This document shows, piece after piece, positions 54,942 to 64,000 of a DNA stretch of 64,000 nt. Every line of letters starts with the position of its first letter. The stretch's first letter is position 1. The position numbers and the translations under genes were made by a program. Origin of the DNA: Chaetoderma sp. LZ-2023a (taxonomy: Eukaryota; Mollusca; Caudofoveata; Chaetodermatida; Chaetodermatidae); contig CM067369.1 in NCBI GenBank assembly GCA_034401795.1, forward strand, positions 137,218,496 through 137,282,495, given 5' to 3'. Below the pieces are notes generated by a model that was not told the DNA's origin, ran no database searches, and saw only the letters and a program-made list of their open reading frames with translations.

Positions 54942-57020
54942 ACAGATGCCAGTATAGACTGGCGGTATAACCTTTTTTTATTTTGGCCTTAGAGAAGATT
55001 GTGTGCAATATATCTGATATTATTTAAGTCCTCTATTAATTTTTTTAAGAAATTTTAATTTATGACGATAGTAATCATTACACTGCTCTGATAATTCTCA
55101 TGCCGGGTTGTACGTGTAGCAAAATAACCTAATGCACACCAAACATACACAACAGCAAGATATTTTAACAGTAACTAAATCAATATACATCATTATTATA
55201 CTTTTCTTACAACACATCTTTGCAGTTTTAGCTATGCCCCACTCATCTCTAGCTAAGCTACACCAACACAATGCTCGTGTGGGGATCGATCGATCCCTGC
55301 ACTTCTTGACTATCAATTTCCAGAAAACTATTCAGGGAAGCTGTTGAATATTTTGAAACTAATGTGACCACTATTATTAAATAGCAAATACATACAATTC
55401 ATGCAATGTGTCGGACTGTTAAACATTTAAATGGACTAAATTGAGTCTTTCCTGCTGTAATTGATTATGACGCCATACTATGCGTCACGTAGTTGATTAT
55501 GATGTCATATGGATAAATTGGAAATATCCATTATGCTTATGTGTGTGAACAAAAGTAAACCTCCATCAGCGTGCTAATGTTTATTTCCAGCATGCTAAAC
55601 AGTTGACGATTGGTTTGGTTGAGTGAAATTAATGAAATTAATTACCTTCTAATAGGATTAATAAAATAAAACTAATTGTATGAACAATTACAATCTGTAA
55701 ATAATAAATTTATGATTATACCTTTATAACTTGAAAGCGAATTGACACCTCTGAGTGTAAAGTATTATTTCTTGCCCCCACGTTCAACGTTGTCCTGCAC
55801 TGACTCAGTCATGGCTCGTCAATCACCTGCTCATCGCTACAAGCCAGCTTTTCAGGTCTACTCCAATCGTTGGACTATCAAAAGAATTAATTGGTATATT
55901 CCGTCCAATGTGACTTTTAGTGCTCTACGATACACAATATTTCTTCATTTTGACTTTCTATAACCTGATAAATGCGTGTTTACAAACAAAATTTTCACAA
56001 AAAGAAATAAACATCGTGAGGAACCGATTCTTATATACCAGTACCCGAGTACCCGCTAATTGCCTTTGAGCAGCCTCGCTAAGTGATCGTCCGGAAATGT
56101 GTATTACATTCTCTGCTTCAGATGCAGTACTGATCAATATTTTAATTCTATACGCTTATTAGCCCCAATCGACAACCAAATATCATATTCCCAATTTCCA
56201 TACAAATCTGTCACGTCTGAGACCGAGTAGTCTATCGGGAAACGACGGCGTGTCTACTTTTTTCACGGGTTCCACTTGTGACGTCACAAGTACCAGGGAT
56301 TTCCCGCTTCCCAGAAATCAGAGTTTTTGTTCGGCAATCCTCGGAAATTAGTGATAATTTGCCTATATTGTTTTAATACGGCATTTATATTATTAACTAA
56401 TACAATTTTCGAGTAGAGGCGGTTTATTTACCTAAAATAACTATTACTCTTGGTAGCCGAAATCTACACTTTAAGAGTAATCAACAGAATGCACAGTTCA
56501 AAATCAAACACTCTGGAATGCTGTTGCTTTACTTTCTTTAATTTGACATGACAACCGAATCAAAAAGGAAAAATTATTACACCGTCTGAAATTGCTAACT
56601 CTAGAATCAAAAAGAATTATGTTCACTGATTGCCTAACACTCTGAAACTGTATATACTTGACATTTCGCAACAGACTCAGGGTCTGCAGCGAAAGAAAGA
56701 AAATTATATGGCGATTCAACGGAGTAACTAGCTGGTTTTCTCAATGACAAAGGTGTTACCTCGCTATTGTTAGCTTGTTTATTGTAGCGCTTTGTCTTGT
56801 GATTAGTAATTATTCGACGCGTGCATGGCATGGCGGGATATACACACAATGAACACAGGCATGAATCGATTATAATTGTACTCATGTACTGACATAATGC
56901 GGCGGAAAAGTACACACTTCAGATTTAAAAACCCCATTTTTGACGATTTTCCGATCTTTCCTCAATTACATTAAAAATAAATCGAACTTCACGATAAAAT
57001 CGAAAAATTGTGCAAGTCTA
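54942..57020. other. hAT-1 right part, no gene seen
   Basis: A lone MITE family B arm at 55,335-55,380. A 93-codon minus-strand frame at 56,634-56,915 near the terminus is unrecognised and could be a decayed transposase exon, but no hAT motif was seen. Confidence 0.4.
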
Positions 57021-57633
57021 CTTCTATGATAACCATATCAAAATATTAGTTAAAATAAATAATATGAATAGTCTGGTTCATGTGATGTGAAATTAATTCC
57101 CTAACTACTCAAATGTTGATTTTCAACACTATTACTACCGGTAGGTGACTATTTTCGAATGCGTAGTAAAATCTAACACATGAAAATAGGAACCTGGATA
57201 TGAGAGCGAGTTTAGGTCCCCACTAGAGTAGCGCTGATACGGCTAGAGTTCGTATAACCACCTAGTAAGTCTAGTAAATCACATGTTTGTATTCGAGTAC
57301 TCGGTATTCAGTAATACAATAAACTGTTGCATAACTAAATGGTAGTTATTTCCCAGAAATCGCATCTCAAGAATTCTCATGAAAAGCCCCCTGTCTGAAT
57401 ATTTTTCGAGAGCATATGCCATAACAAAGAGATTATGATAAATTGACAACATAAACACAATGATTCGCGGGAACCTAACTTAAATCGACTTAAATCAATG
57501 CTCAGTAGCCTGGCAGATTAGGAACAGGCCCAGTAAAACAAAACGATGTGATTCTAACTCTATCAAACAAAAGTCACATGACAAAATACTTCGTTTTACA
57601 GGAATTTGATTTATAGCCAAAAATTATTCCAAC

Positions 57634-59955
57634 TAGGGCTGCACGATATACCGATACCATATTTAAGACCGATATCATGCAGACGGTTTCAAAACCGCTT
57701 ATAAAATATAAATATCGAAAAAACAAATATGACCCTATTTTTGGTTTTTCTTATCCGCATTGTTAAAATTGAAAGCAAATACCTTTGTAATTTTCGTCCA
57801 CCCATCCCAGTACCACACACATGTATCTCCCTACTATTTATATAATAATTTGCTTGTGATGAAAGATACTAATCACCGACAATTATGAAAAGCGCAATGA
57901 GTAATGATTGATGCCTAAGACATGCTTTTCAGGGAAATATCTATATCGCTTCAAGCTGCTTCTGTTGATCATTCCATTTCCATTTTCTCATTGGCTAGCA
58001 CGACAAAAATTATTCAGTCGCTATAGGAAAAATCATTACTCATTGGTAAATAATTGGTTAAACCATTTATGGAAGAGTTTGCTGGAACACACATTCATAT
58101 TCATACGCCAGCGTGAGAGAGCGAAATAATGGAGCGATCCCAACTTCCTTGGATGTAATTTCTGAGACCAAACCGCAGCCCGTGAGTCACAGACGAGAAC
58201 TCTCTCTGAATACCAGAATTAAATCTTTCTAATATCACGTGATTTGTATTTTTTCACGAGTCAAATTGTATACTAATTTTGATGTAATAAATGATGGTTA
58301 CTACAGTATACCTAATATTTAGGTGGTTCCAGATAATAAGTTCACTACTGCACCGAGGGGCATGGCGTACACTATTCAAATTCAACTAAAGGACGCAGTT
58401 TTTTTGTCATATCACATATTCTAGGAAGGGGGTGCATCCTATAATCGAGTACAGTCTTTGCGCACATTTTTTTGGCAAGTTTTGTAAAAAAAATAAATAA
58501 CATGGAAATTCAACTCAATTTCGCACAGTACCAATTCTGGCCACCTTATGACTATGTTTAATGTATACCTCAAAACATCATCGCCGAAGTGAAATTATTA
58601 AACTGGAGCGCCTAAATATTGCGTATCCATTAATAAATATCATTTATTACATCAAAATTAATCCTGAATTTGACATAAAATGGTGTCCAGAAAAGATATA
58701 AATCATGTGATTCGCCTTGCCCTGTAGGTGGGGCTTAGAATACACCTTCCGTATCCTCTGCGTGTCGTACGAGGCGACTAAAGGAGGTAAAGGGTGAGGT
58801 AACCCTGACAGAAACCTCGAGTGCTGAAGACGGAGGTTCCAGGCCGCACGGCGCACTCTAATAAACCATGGATCCACGCACTTAACGCTTATGATCATGT
58901 CGATAGTCACTTACAGGACTGGCGGTATGATCAGCGAACGAAAAGAAGAAGAAGAATGTGATTCGCCTCCAAACGTAAAAGATTGTTTTTAATTAGAGCG
59001 AGTACTCGGATAAAATATTCTGGAGTCGGAACTCTGAATACTATATATTATCATTGCGAGATAGGAACTAAGGATTGTACTTTGGGTCTGATCCGTACCC
59101 GTTTGATAACAAACTCCCATTAGCGCATAAGATCTCGCGAGAACACGCCGCCTCCAATCACAAAAGAGCCAGTGGCTCGCCAACATAAGAACCGCCTTAT
59201 CTCATTTTAATTCTTATTCCAATTTGGATCATTTAATGTTGGTCGACATTACAAAATTAACGCGCAATACGAGTGTAAACACTGTTCTATTATTAATTTT
59301 TTCTGAAGAGAAATATTATTTCTCTGTTCTGATTGGATGAATTCTCCCGTACAAGCCAATGAAAATAGAGTGGCAGATATTAGAAGAATTCTAGTAAACA
59401 CAATTGCTGATATGACCGCATTCCTAATATCACATGATTTCCATATTTTCTAGGCAACATTTTATGTCAAAAGAAGGATTGTTTTTTGATGTAATAAATG
59501 ATCTTTATTGAAGATACACGATATTTAGGCTGTCCCATTAATAATTTCACTTCCACTTTTTGAAGTGTACATTAAACATAGTGGTATGGCGGTAAGCATG
59601 TGTATGGAAATTGCGTTAAAATTTTGTGGTAGGTTCTATGAGTTTTAACCATTTTAGAGAATGGATTTCAATTTCTCTATGCGTCCTTTCTATGAGTATA
59701 AGGATTTTTGGGGAGGATTTGGGCCAAAAGTTAGTCTGCGTCCAATACAAGCTAGCATCCTTTGCTTGAATAAAAATGGTATTAAGCATATGTGTAAGAC
59801 GACAAGAATTTGTACAGGGAAATAATGTTCTATTTGAAATTGTGTTACTGACGATCGTTTTTTAAGCATTTTAGAGAATGGATTTCAACCTTTTCTTGAC
59901 ATATGCCTAAAAGAAGTCACCCATAAAACCAATTTTCAGTTAAAACAGAGCCCTA
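57634..59955. mobile_element. hAT-like element of 2.3 kb (hAT-3)
   Basis: The left end is TAGGGCTGCACGATATACC and the right end in reverse complement is TAGGGCTCTG. Both are flanked by ATTCCAAC (57,626-57,633 and 59,956-59,963), a perfect 8-bp duplication. The left 100 bp match the right end of hAT-2. The interior has the family block CATCATCGCCG..CCTAAATATTGCG (58,575-58,625) and two 'gatgtaataaatgat' blocks. No transposase. Contains SINE copy 2. Confidence 0.8.
58717..58955 (+). mobile_element. SINE-like retroposon, copy 2
   Basis: Starts TTGCCCTGTAGGTGGGG and ends AAAAGAAGAAGAAGAA. Flanked by the duplication ATGTGATTCGCC (58,705-58,716 and 58,956-58,967, a perfect 12 bp). About 90% like copy 1 by eye. 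A GGAGGTTCCAGGC block (58,832 on) could be a degenerate B box. Confidence 0.85.
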
Positions 59956-59963
59956 ATTCCAAC

Positions 59964-60644
59964 TCATTTTAGGGTTTTTTTACTGGTGGTATGTAGTAGT
60001 TATTATTATTTTACAATGTTCATATTCAATAGCATTTGGCATTTCCCTTGTCCGTTTTTTAACATTCTTCCAATTATTGCTGCAAAATAAGTCCAAAACC
60101 ACATAAATGTATGGAAAAAGTTTGAAAATCATTTTAATAATGCTGGACACTGGCTGCAATGATGACATAGAACAAATCTCTAAAGCTTAGTGAGACAGAA
60201 TTTAAGCCCTTGATGAATGAAATGTCCATTGAAAAACTAAGATTCTTCAAATTCTTGATGCAAAATAAACTAAGCAACAGCCTTCATTAACATTATTATT
60301 AAAATTAAATCAGTTCCGAATCATATACCAACTTTATCGAATAGGGATCGTTAATTGTCCATAGTGTCTATGCAAGTTTTAGGATACAAACTACTACATG
60401 TACTTGCCTACTGGGTTAATGTAGAAATACTTCTAGCGCTGGCAAATTTCTAGAGCAGCCTCTGGCTAGTGGGCTGGTCTTAACCCTTTTATCCATTTGA
60501 ATGTGAGCCACCTGGTAGCATAGGATTGTGCGTTCATTGCTTTGATTGATCACGATTGACTATTTAAAAATAATCGTGATTTCTCGATTAATCAGCCTGG
60601 GTACAAATTACCCATCTGGATATAACAATAATACCTTATTAATG
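59964..60644. other. GTF2E2 intron, nothing recognised
   Basis: AT-rich. 'ataatcgtgatttctcgatt' (60,572) and 'aataatcgttattttcgat' (60,922) could be ends of a small DNA transposon, but no target duplication was found. Confidence 0.35.
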
Positions 60645-60855
60645 ATGAAAGCGGCAATGGTGTTTAGAAGTTTCCATTTCCAGGCCAAAGAGAAATAGTT
60701 TTTAAATGCTCACTGGTGTGCCTTGAGCGATGTTCGAGCCACTCATTCCAGAGATACATTTAAAAAAAATAGTGTTCTCTTGGCCTGAAAATGGTCATTC
60801 CCTGATCAAAATGTCAGTTTTCTTGACGGGTCTCATCAAGTGTACATGTAATTAA
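60645..60855. repeat. TTAA-type MITE (family A), diverged
   Basis: Arms 'gtttccatttccaggccaaag' and 'ctcttggcctgaaaatgg' around GAGCGATGTTCGAGCCACTC. TTAA ends not preserved. A shorter copy lies at about 61,000-61,115 with arms 'catatgcacaccaagagaag' and 'cttttcttggcctgcaaat'. Confidence 0.55.
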
Positions 60856-61267
60856 AAGGTAGGTTTTGACATATTTTAGGCAGTAGAAATTATTCACGAT
60901 TATTTGGTAATTTACTTTTTAAATAATCGTTATTTTCGATTTAATTTCATGTGGTCATGATAACTACCACCTGGCCTTTATCACCACATAAGTAGTCGAC
61001 CACTGCAATAGTCTTGAGGAATGTCCATATGCACACCAAGAGAAGAAATTTTTTACTGGAAGTGGTAAATTTGCAAAAATAGTCTTTTCTTGGCCTGCAA
61101 ATAGATATTCAATAAGAAGCGTGTGTGTGCGTGCATAGCGCGTGCAAGCATGCATGCACATGTGTGTACGTGCACATGCATGTGTATATTTCTTGGCCAA
61201 TTTGGACTGGCAAAGGTTAACGCTTTGGCTAAAATGTATAAATCATGAAGTGGTACATCGTGCTTAC

Positions 61268-61364
61268 CCTCATCCATCTCAAATGCGCAGTCTTTATCAT
61301 TGTAGAACAGGACTTTCTTCTTGTCTGCCGGCCGAGTAACAAACAAAATGTTATCTCCAAGTTG
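61268..61364 (-). CDS. GTF2E2: GTF2E2 internal exon (second winged-helix region)
   Basis: Follows the acceptor TTTCTGATTCTCAG and encodes 32 codons plus one base: QLGDNILFVTRP, ADKKKVLFYNDK, DCAFEMDE. It ends GAGG|GTAAGC. The pattern 'LGDxILFVxRPxxKKxLFxND' with a following 'C.F..DE' is the conserved stretch of animal TFIIE beta. The split Glu codon (G|AG) joins this exon exactly to 13,953-14,065 to give MDEEFQKLW. Upstream exons are not visible on the minus strand between 61,365 and 64,000; that space is repeats. Confidence 0.95.
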
Positions 61365-61473
61365 CTGAGAATCAGAAACATGATAGGAACATAGAGGACA
61401 CCTCATAAATAAGCTAACATGTTTCCAAAACAAAAACACAAACATGTTACTTACTACAATTTTGAACACGATG

Positions 61474-61595
61474 TACAGAATGTTCTGTTGAATATTTTGA
61501 ACATAATTGGATTGGAAGACATTGTTGCTTTAGGCAGCATGCAGCAATGTCTTCCAAACCAATTATGTTCAAAATATTCATGTGTACATTTTATT
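61474..61595. repeat. Palindromic MITE (family B), well preserved
   Basis: Arms TTGAATATTTTGAACATAAT and ATTATGTTCAAAATATTCA with about 36 bp of near-perfect pairing on each side of TGCTTTAGGCAGCATGC. It lies about 110 bp upstream of the GTF2E2 exon's acceptor. Confidence 0.8.
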
Positions 61596-61789
61596 TTGTT
61601 TTAGAAACATGTCTGAGCTGCACTGTACATTTAGTCACTCCTGGTCTGGAGGACGCCTGTCAATTGGTGCCAAATGGATGACTAACTTTCAGATAAGTGG
61701 AGTTAAATTTGTTTCAAAATAGTTATTTTTAAACAGCTGATTGGCGAGATAGTGAGATGTCAGGAATCACTTTTAGGTATATATCAAGA

Positions 61790-62564
61790 ATTATCAAGAT
61801 GGCCACCAAACAGTTTCGAAAATTGCAAATTTGAGATCAGAATACCCAAAAACACATAAAACTAAATATAATTTCGGCCTCAAAATCCACCAAATAAAAA
61901 AATCCAATATGGATGCCAAACATGCTATATTTTGATTGGCCCATGGTGTCGAGGTTTTTTGATGGATCAACTTCCTTGAACAAACTTTAATGGCCCTTAG
62001 TCCATAATCATATCTGCCAAATTTCGGCCCGATCCCTTCAGCGGTTCTGGAGAAGTCGGTTTCGCTACAACTAGGTCAACCAAGATGGCCGCCAAACCAT
62101 TTGACAAATCAAGTTCCCTTGAACAAACTTGTTTCAGCTCTTGCCATAAATCATATTTCATCAGGTTTGCATCAATCAAATAAGCGGTTTCAGAGATTTT
62201 TCAAGACGTTTCCAACAATCAACCAAAATCCAAGATGGCTACCAGCCCAATCGGCCGATCTGCTTCGCTTGAACAAACTTGAATCTCTATGCCCTAAGGA
62301 TACTTTCTGCATAATATAATTGAAATCGGCCCAGTAGTTCTCGAGAAGAAAACATAAAAAATTTCCGATTACTTTAGTATGGAAATGTTTGGTGGGAAAA
62401 TTATCCAAGATGGCCACCAAACCGTTTATCTGACAGGTTCGAAAATTGCAAATTTGTGATTAGAATACCCCAAGACACATACAAAACCAATTTCGGCCTC
62501 AAAATCCATCAAATAAAAAAATCCAAAATGGATGCCAAACATGCTATATTTTGCTATATATTGG

Positions 62565-62628
<64 letters not shown>

Positions 62629-63720
62629 TATATATTGGCCCACGGCGGCCATGTTTTTTTACCGATCAACTTCTCTTGAACAAACTTTAATGGCCCTTAG
62701 GCACTAATCATATCTGCAAAATTTCGGCCCGATCCCTTCAGTGGTTCTGGAGAAGTGATTTTTGCTACAACTAGGTCAACCAAGATGGCTACCGAACCAT
62801 TTGACCAATCAATTTCCCTTGAACAAACTTGGTTCAGTACTTGCCCTAAATCATATTTCATGAGGTTTGCAAGTGGTTTCGGAGATTTTTAAAGATGTTT
62901 CTAAAAATCGGCCAAAATCCAAGATGGCTGACGGCCAAATTGGACGATCGGCTTCGTTTGAACAAAGTTGAATCTCTATGCTCTAAGGATGCTTCCGGGC
63001 GAAATATAATTGAAATCGGCCCAGTTGTTCTCGAGAAGAAAACATTAAAAATTTCCCATTGCTTTAGTATGGGAGCTTTTGGTGGGAAAATGATCCAAGA
63101 TGGCCGCCAAACCATTTATCAGACAGTTACTGCAAAACACATACAAAACCAATTTCAGCCTCAAAATCCATCAAATATAAAAACTCCAATATGGCCGCCA
63201 AACACGCTACATTTTGATTGACCCACGGCGGCCATGTTTTTTTACGGATCAACTTCTCTTGAACAAACTTTAATAACCATTAGGCCCTAATCATATCTGC
63301 CAAATTTCGGCCCAATCCCTTCAGCAGTTCTGGAGAAAGTAATTTTCGCTACAACTGGTCAACCAAGATGGCCGCCGAACCATTTGACCAATCAAGTTCC
63401 CTTGAACAAACTTGGTTGAGCTCGTGCCCAAGATCATATTTCATGCGATTGCTAAGCGGTTTCGGAGAAGATTTTTAAAGACATTTCCTAAAATCGGCCT
63501 AAATCCAAGATGGCCAATGGCCAATCGGGCTCATTTGAACAAACTTGGATCCCTATGCCCTAAGGACGCTTCCTGCCATATATAATTTAAATCGGCCAAG
63601 CGGTTCTTGAGAAGTCGTTTAAAGGAAAAGTTGACGGATGGACGGATGGACGGATGGACGACGGACAGTCTCCACGGCATAAGCTCACTTGGCCTTTCAG
63701 GCCAGTTGAGCTAAAAATCA
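61790..63720. repeat. Dispersed repeat in tandem units of about 0.62-0.66 kb, ending in a hairpin
   Basis: The phrase 'cctcaaaatccatcaaata' recurs at about 61,880, 62,500 and 63,162. Each unit also has 'aatttcggcccgatccctt', 'ctacaactaggtcaacca', 'agatggccgccaaacc' and 'cttgaacaaactt'. The last unit runs into a (GGATGGAC)n tract (63,634-63,660) and the terminal hairpin AGCTCACTTGGCC..GGCCAGTTGAGCT followed by AAAAA (63,691-63,717). A new copy seems to start at about 63,760 (CTGTTCGCTCACCTGG) and runs off the window. No ORF. Interrupted by (TA)n at 62,566-62,626. Confidence 0.75.
62566..62626. repeat. (TA)n microsatellite
   Basis: About 30 TA dinucleotides within the dispersed repeat, flanked by GCTATATATTGG copies on both sides. 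Confidence 0.95.
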
Positions 63721-64000
63721 AAATCTATTCTCTACTCAATTAAACAATAGAGCCAAAGGGTCTGTTCGCTCACCTGGAATTATTGGCGACTGGCAGAACC
63801 GAACAATTATTAACATTGGCCCAGTGGTTAATAAGTAGTCTATTAAATGACTTTCCCAGACGTTTTCAGAAATTTCAAGGCAGGATAAATCTTTTTTTGA
63901 CGATCCATACAATGGTTTTGGAGATGTCGTTTCACGAAAACTAGGTCATCTAATATGGCTGACAAAGCATTGGGCCAATCAAGTTCTCTTGAACAAACTT
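63721..64000. repeat. Start of another dispersed repeat copy, truncated by window end
   Basis: Opens near TTCGCTCACCTGGAAT and contains 'aactaggtcatc' and 'cttgaacaaactt' of the preceding family. Confidence 0.5.

Larger units (their letters stand above)
22997..57020. mobile_element. hAT-like insertion of 34.0 kb, host to nested elements (hAT-1)
   Basis: The left terminus TAGGCTTGCATGATTTTT and the right terminus read in reverse complement, TAGACTTGCACAATTTTT, match at 15 of 18 positions. They are immediately flanked by CTTCTATG on both sides (22,989-22,996 and 57,021-57,028), a perfect 8-bp duplication as made by hAT transposases. The left subterminal region (23,170-23,290) shares a block with the other hAT-like elements here (CATCATCGCGGG, then CCTAAATATTGCG). 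Removing DIRS copy 2 and the 15.9 kb hAT-2 leaves about 11.5 kb, largely MITEs and dispersed repeats. No hAT transposase was recognised. The alternative is a coincidental pairing of ends, judged unlikely. Confidence 0.72.
14066..61267 (-). other. GTF2E2: GTF2E2 intron of about 47.2 kb
   Basis: Bounded by donor GAGG|GTAAGC (minus strand, 61,267 downward) and acceptor TTTTGCAG (ending 14,066). It holds three DIRS copies, three bounded hAT-like insertions, one Tc1-like element, a SINE, and many MITEs. Removing the insertions that have clear boundaries (14,159-21,192, 22,997-57,020 and 57,634-59,955) leaves about 3.8 kb, so most of the intron's length comes from transposons. Confidence 0.88.

Noticed and set aside
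61053-61267. C-terminal part of the 138-codon minus-strand ORF after the GTF2E2 exon
   Set aside because: Read-through past a clear GTAAGC donor into MITE sequence; not coding.
61365-64000. Upstream GTF2E2 exons
   Set aside because: Looked for the preceding conserved block on the minus strand; only repeats were seen. They must lie outside the window.
1-64000. tRNA or rRNA genes
   Set aside because: No cloverleaf with A and B boxes or rRNA core sequence recognised. The SINE heads are the only pol III-like candidates.

Overview
This window is animal nuclear DNA. It is AT-rich, intron-dominated and packed with transposons, and I see no bacterial-style gene organisation. Its one recognisable host gene is GTF2E2 (TFIIE beta subunit) on the minus strand. 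Three of its 3' exons are present, at 61268-61364, 13953-14065 and 11786-11902, with canonical splice sites and matching phases. The upstream exons lie beyond position 64000. The first two exons are separated by an intron of about 47.2 kb, and nearly everything else of interest is inside it. The DIRS, Tc1, hAT-like, SINE and palindromic repeats suggest a marine invertebrate, perhaps a mollusc. That attribution is an inference with modest confidence.

Layout. 1-11,700: decayed repeats downstream of GTF2E2, including a relic of a DIRS reverse transcriptase, a non-LTR endonuclease relic, a probable hAT-like element, a tandem array of about 160 bp units split by a SINE, and dispersed repeats ending in a hairpin. 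11,786-14,065: the last two GTF2E2 exons. 14,159-21,192: DIRS copy 1, full length, with inverted terminal repeats, internal complementary region, and open gag, RT/RNase H and tyrosine recombinase frames. 22,997-57,020: a 34 kb segment bounded by short inverted termini and a perfect 8-bp duplication, read as one hAT-like insertion swollen by later insertions. It contains DIRS copy 2 (about 26,338-33,051) and a second hAT-like element (39,083-54,933, also with a perfect 8-bp duplication). That second element contains DIRS copy 3 (42,766-49,551), itself sitting inside a palindromic MITE, and a Tc1-like element (50,014-51,670). 57,634-59,955: a third hAT-like element with a SINE inside. 61,268-61,364: GTF2E2 exon. 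61,790-64,000: a dispersed repeat in about 0.63 kb units.

How the elements work. Each DIRS copy is read on the minus strand (gag, then RT-RNase H, then tyrosine recombinase), the same strand as GTF2E2. The most interesting signal is at the gag/RT junction. In all three copies, from two diverged families, gag ends in TCC-TGA and RT continues in the +1 frame with no nearby ATG. That is the arrangement of the antizyme +1 frameshift site. Copy 1 looks intact. Copies 2 and 3 have broken gag and RT but open recombinase frames. Two palindromic MITE families occur in many copies: one with TTAA/CCCTTT-type ends (piggyBac-like) and one with GTTGAATATTTTGAAA arms.

All comparisons were made by eye from the sequence and from memory of protein families. 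No database search was run.
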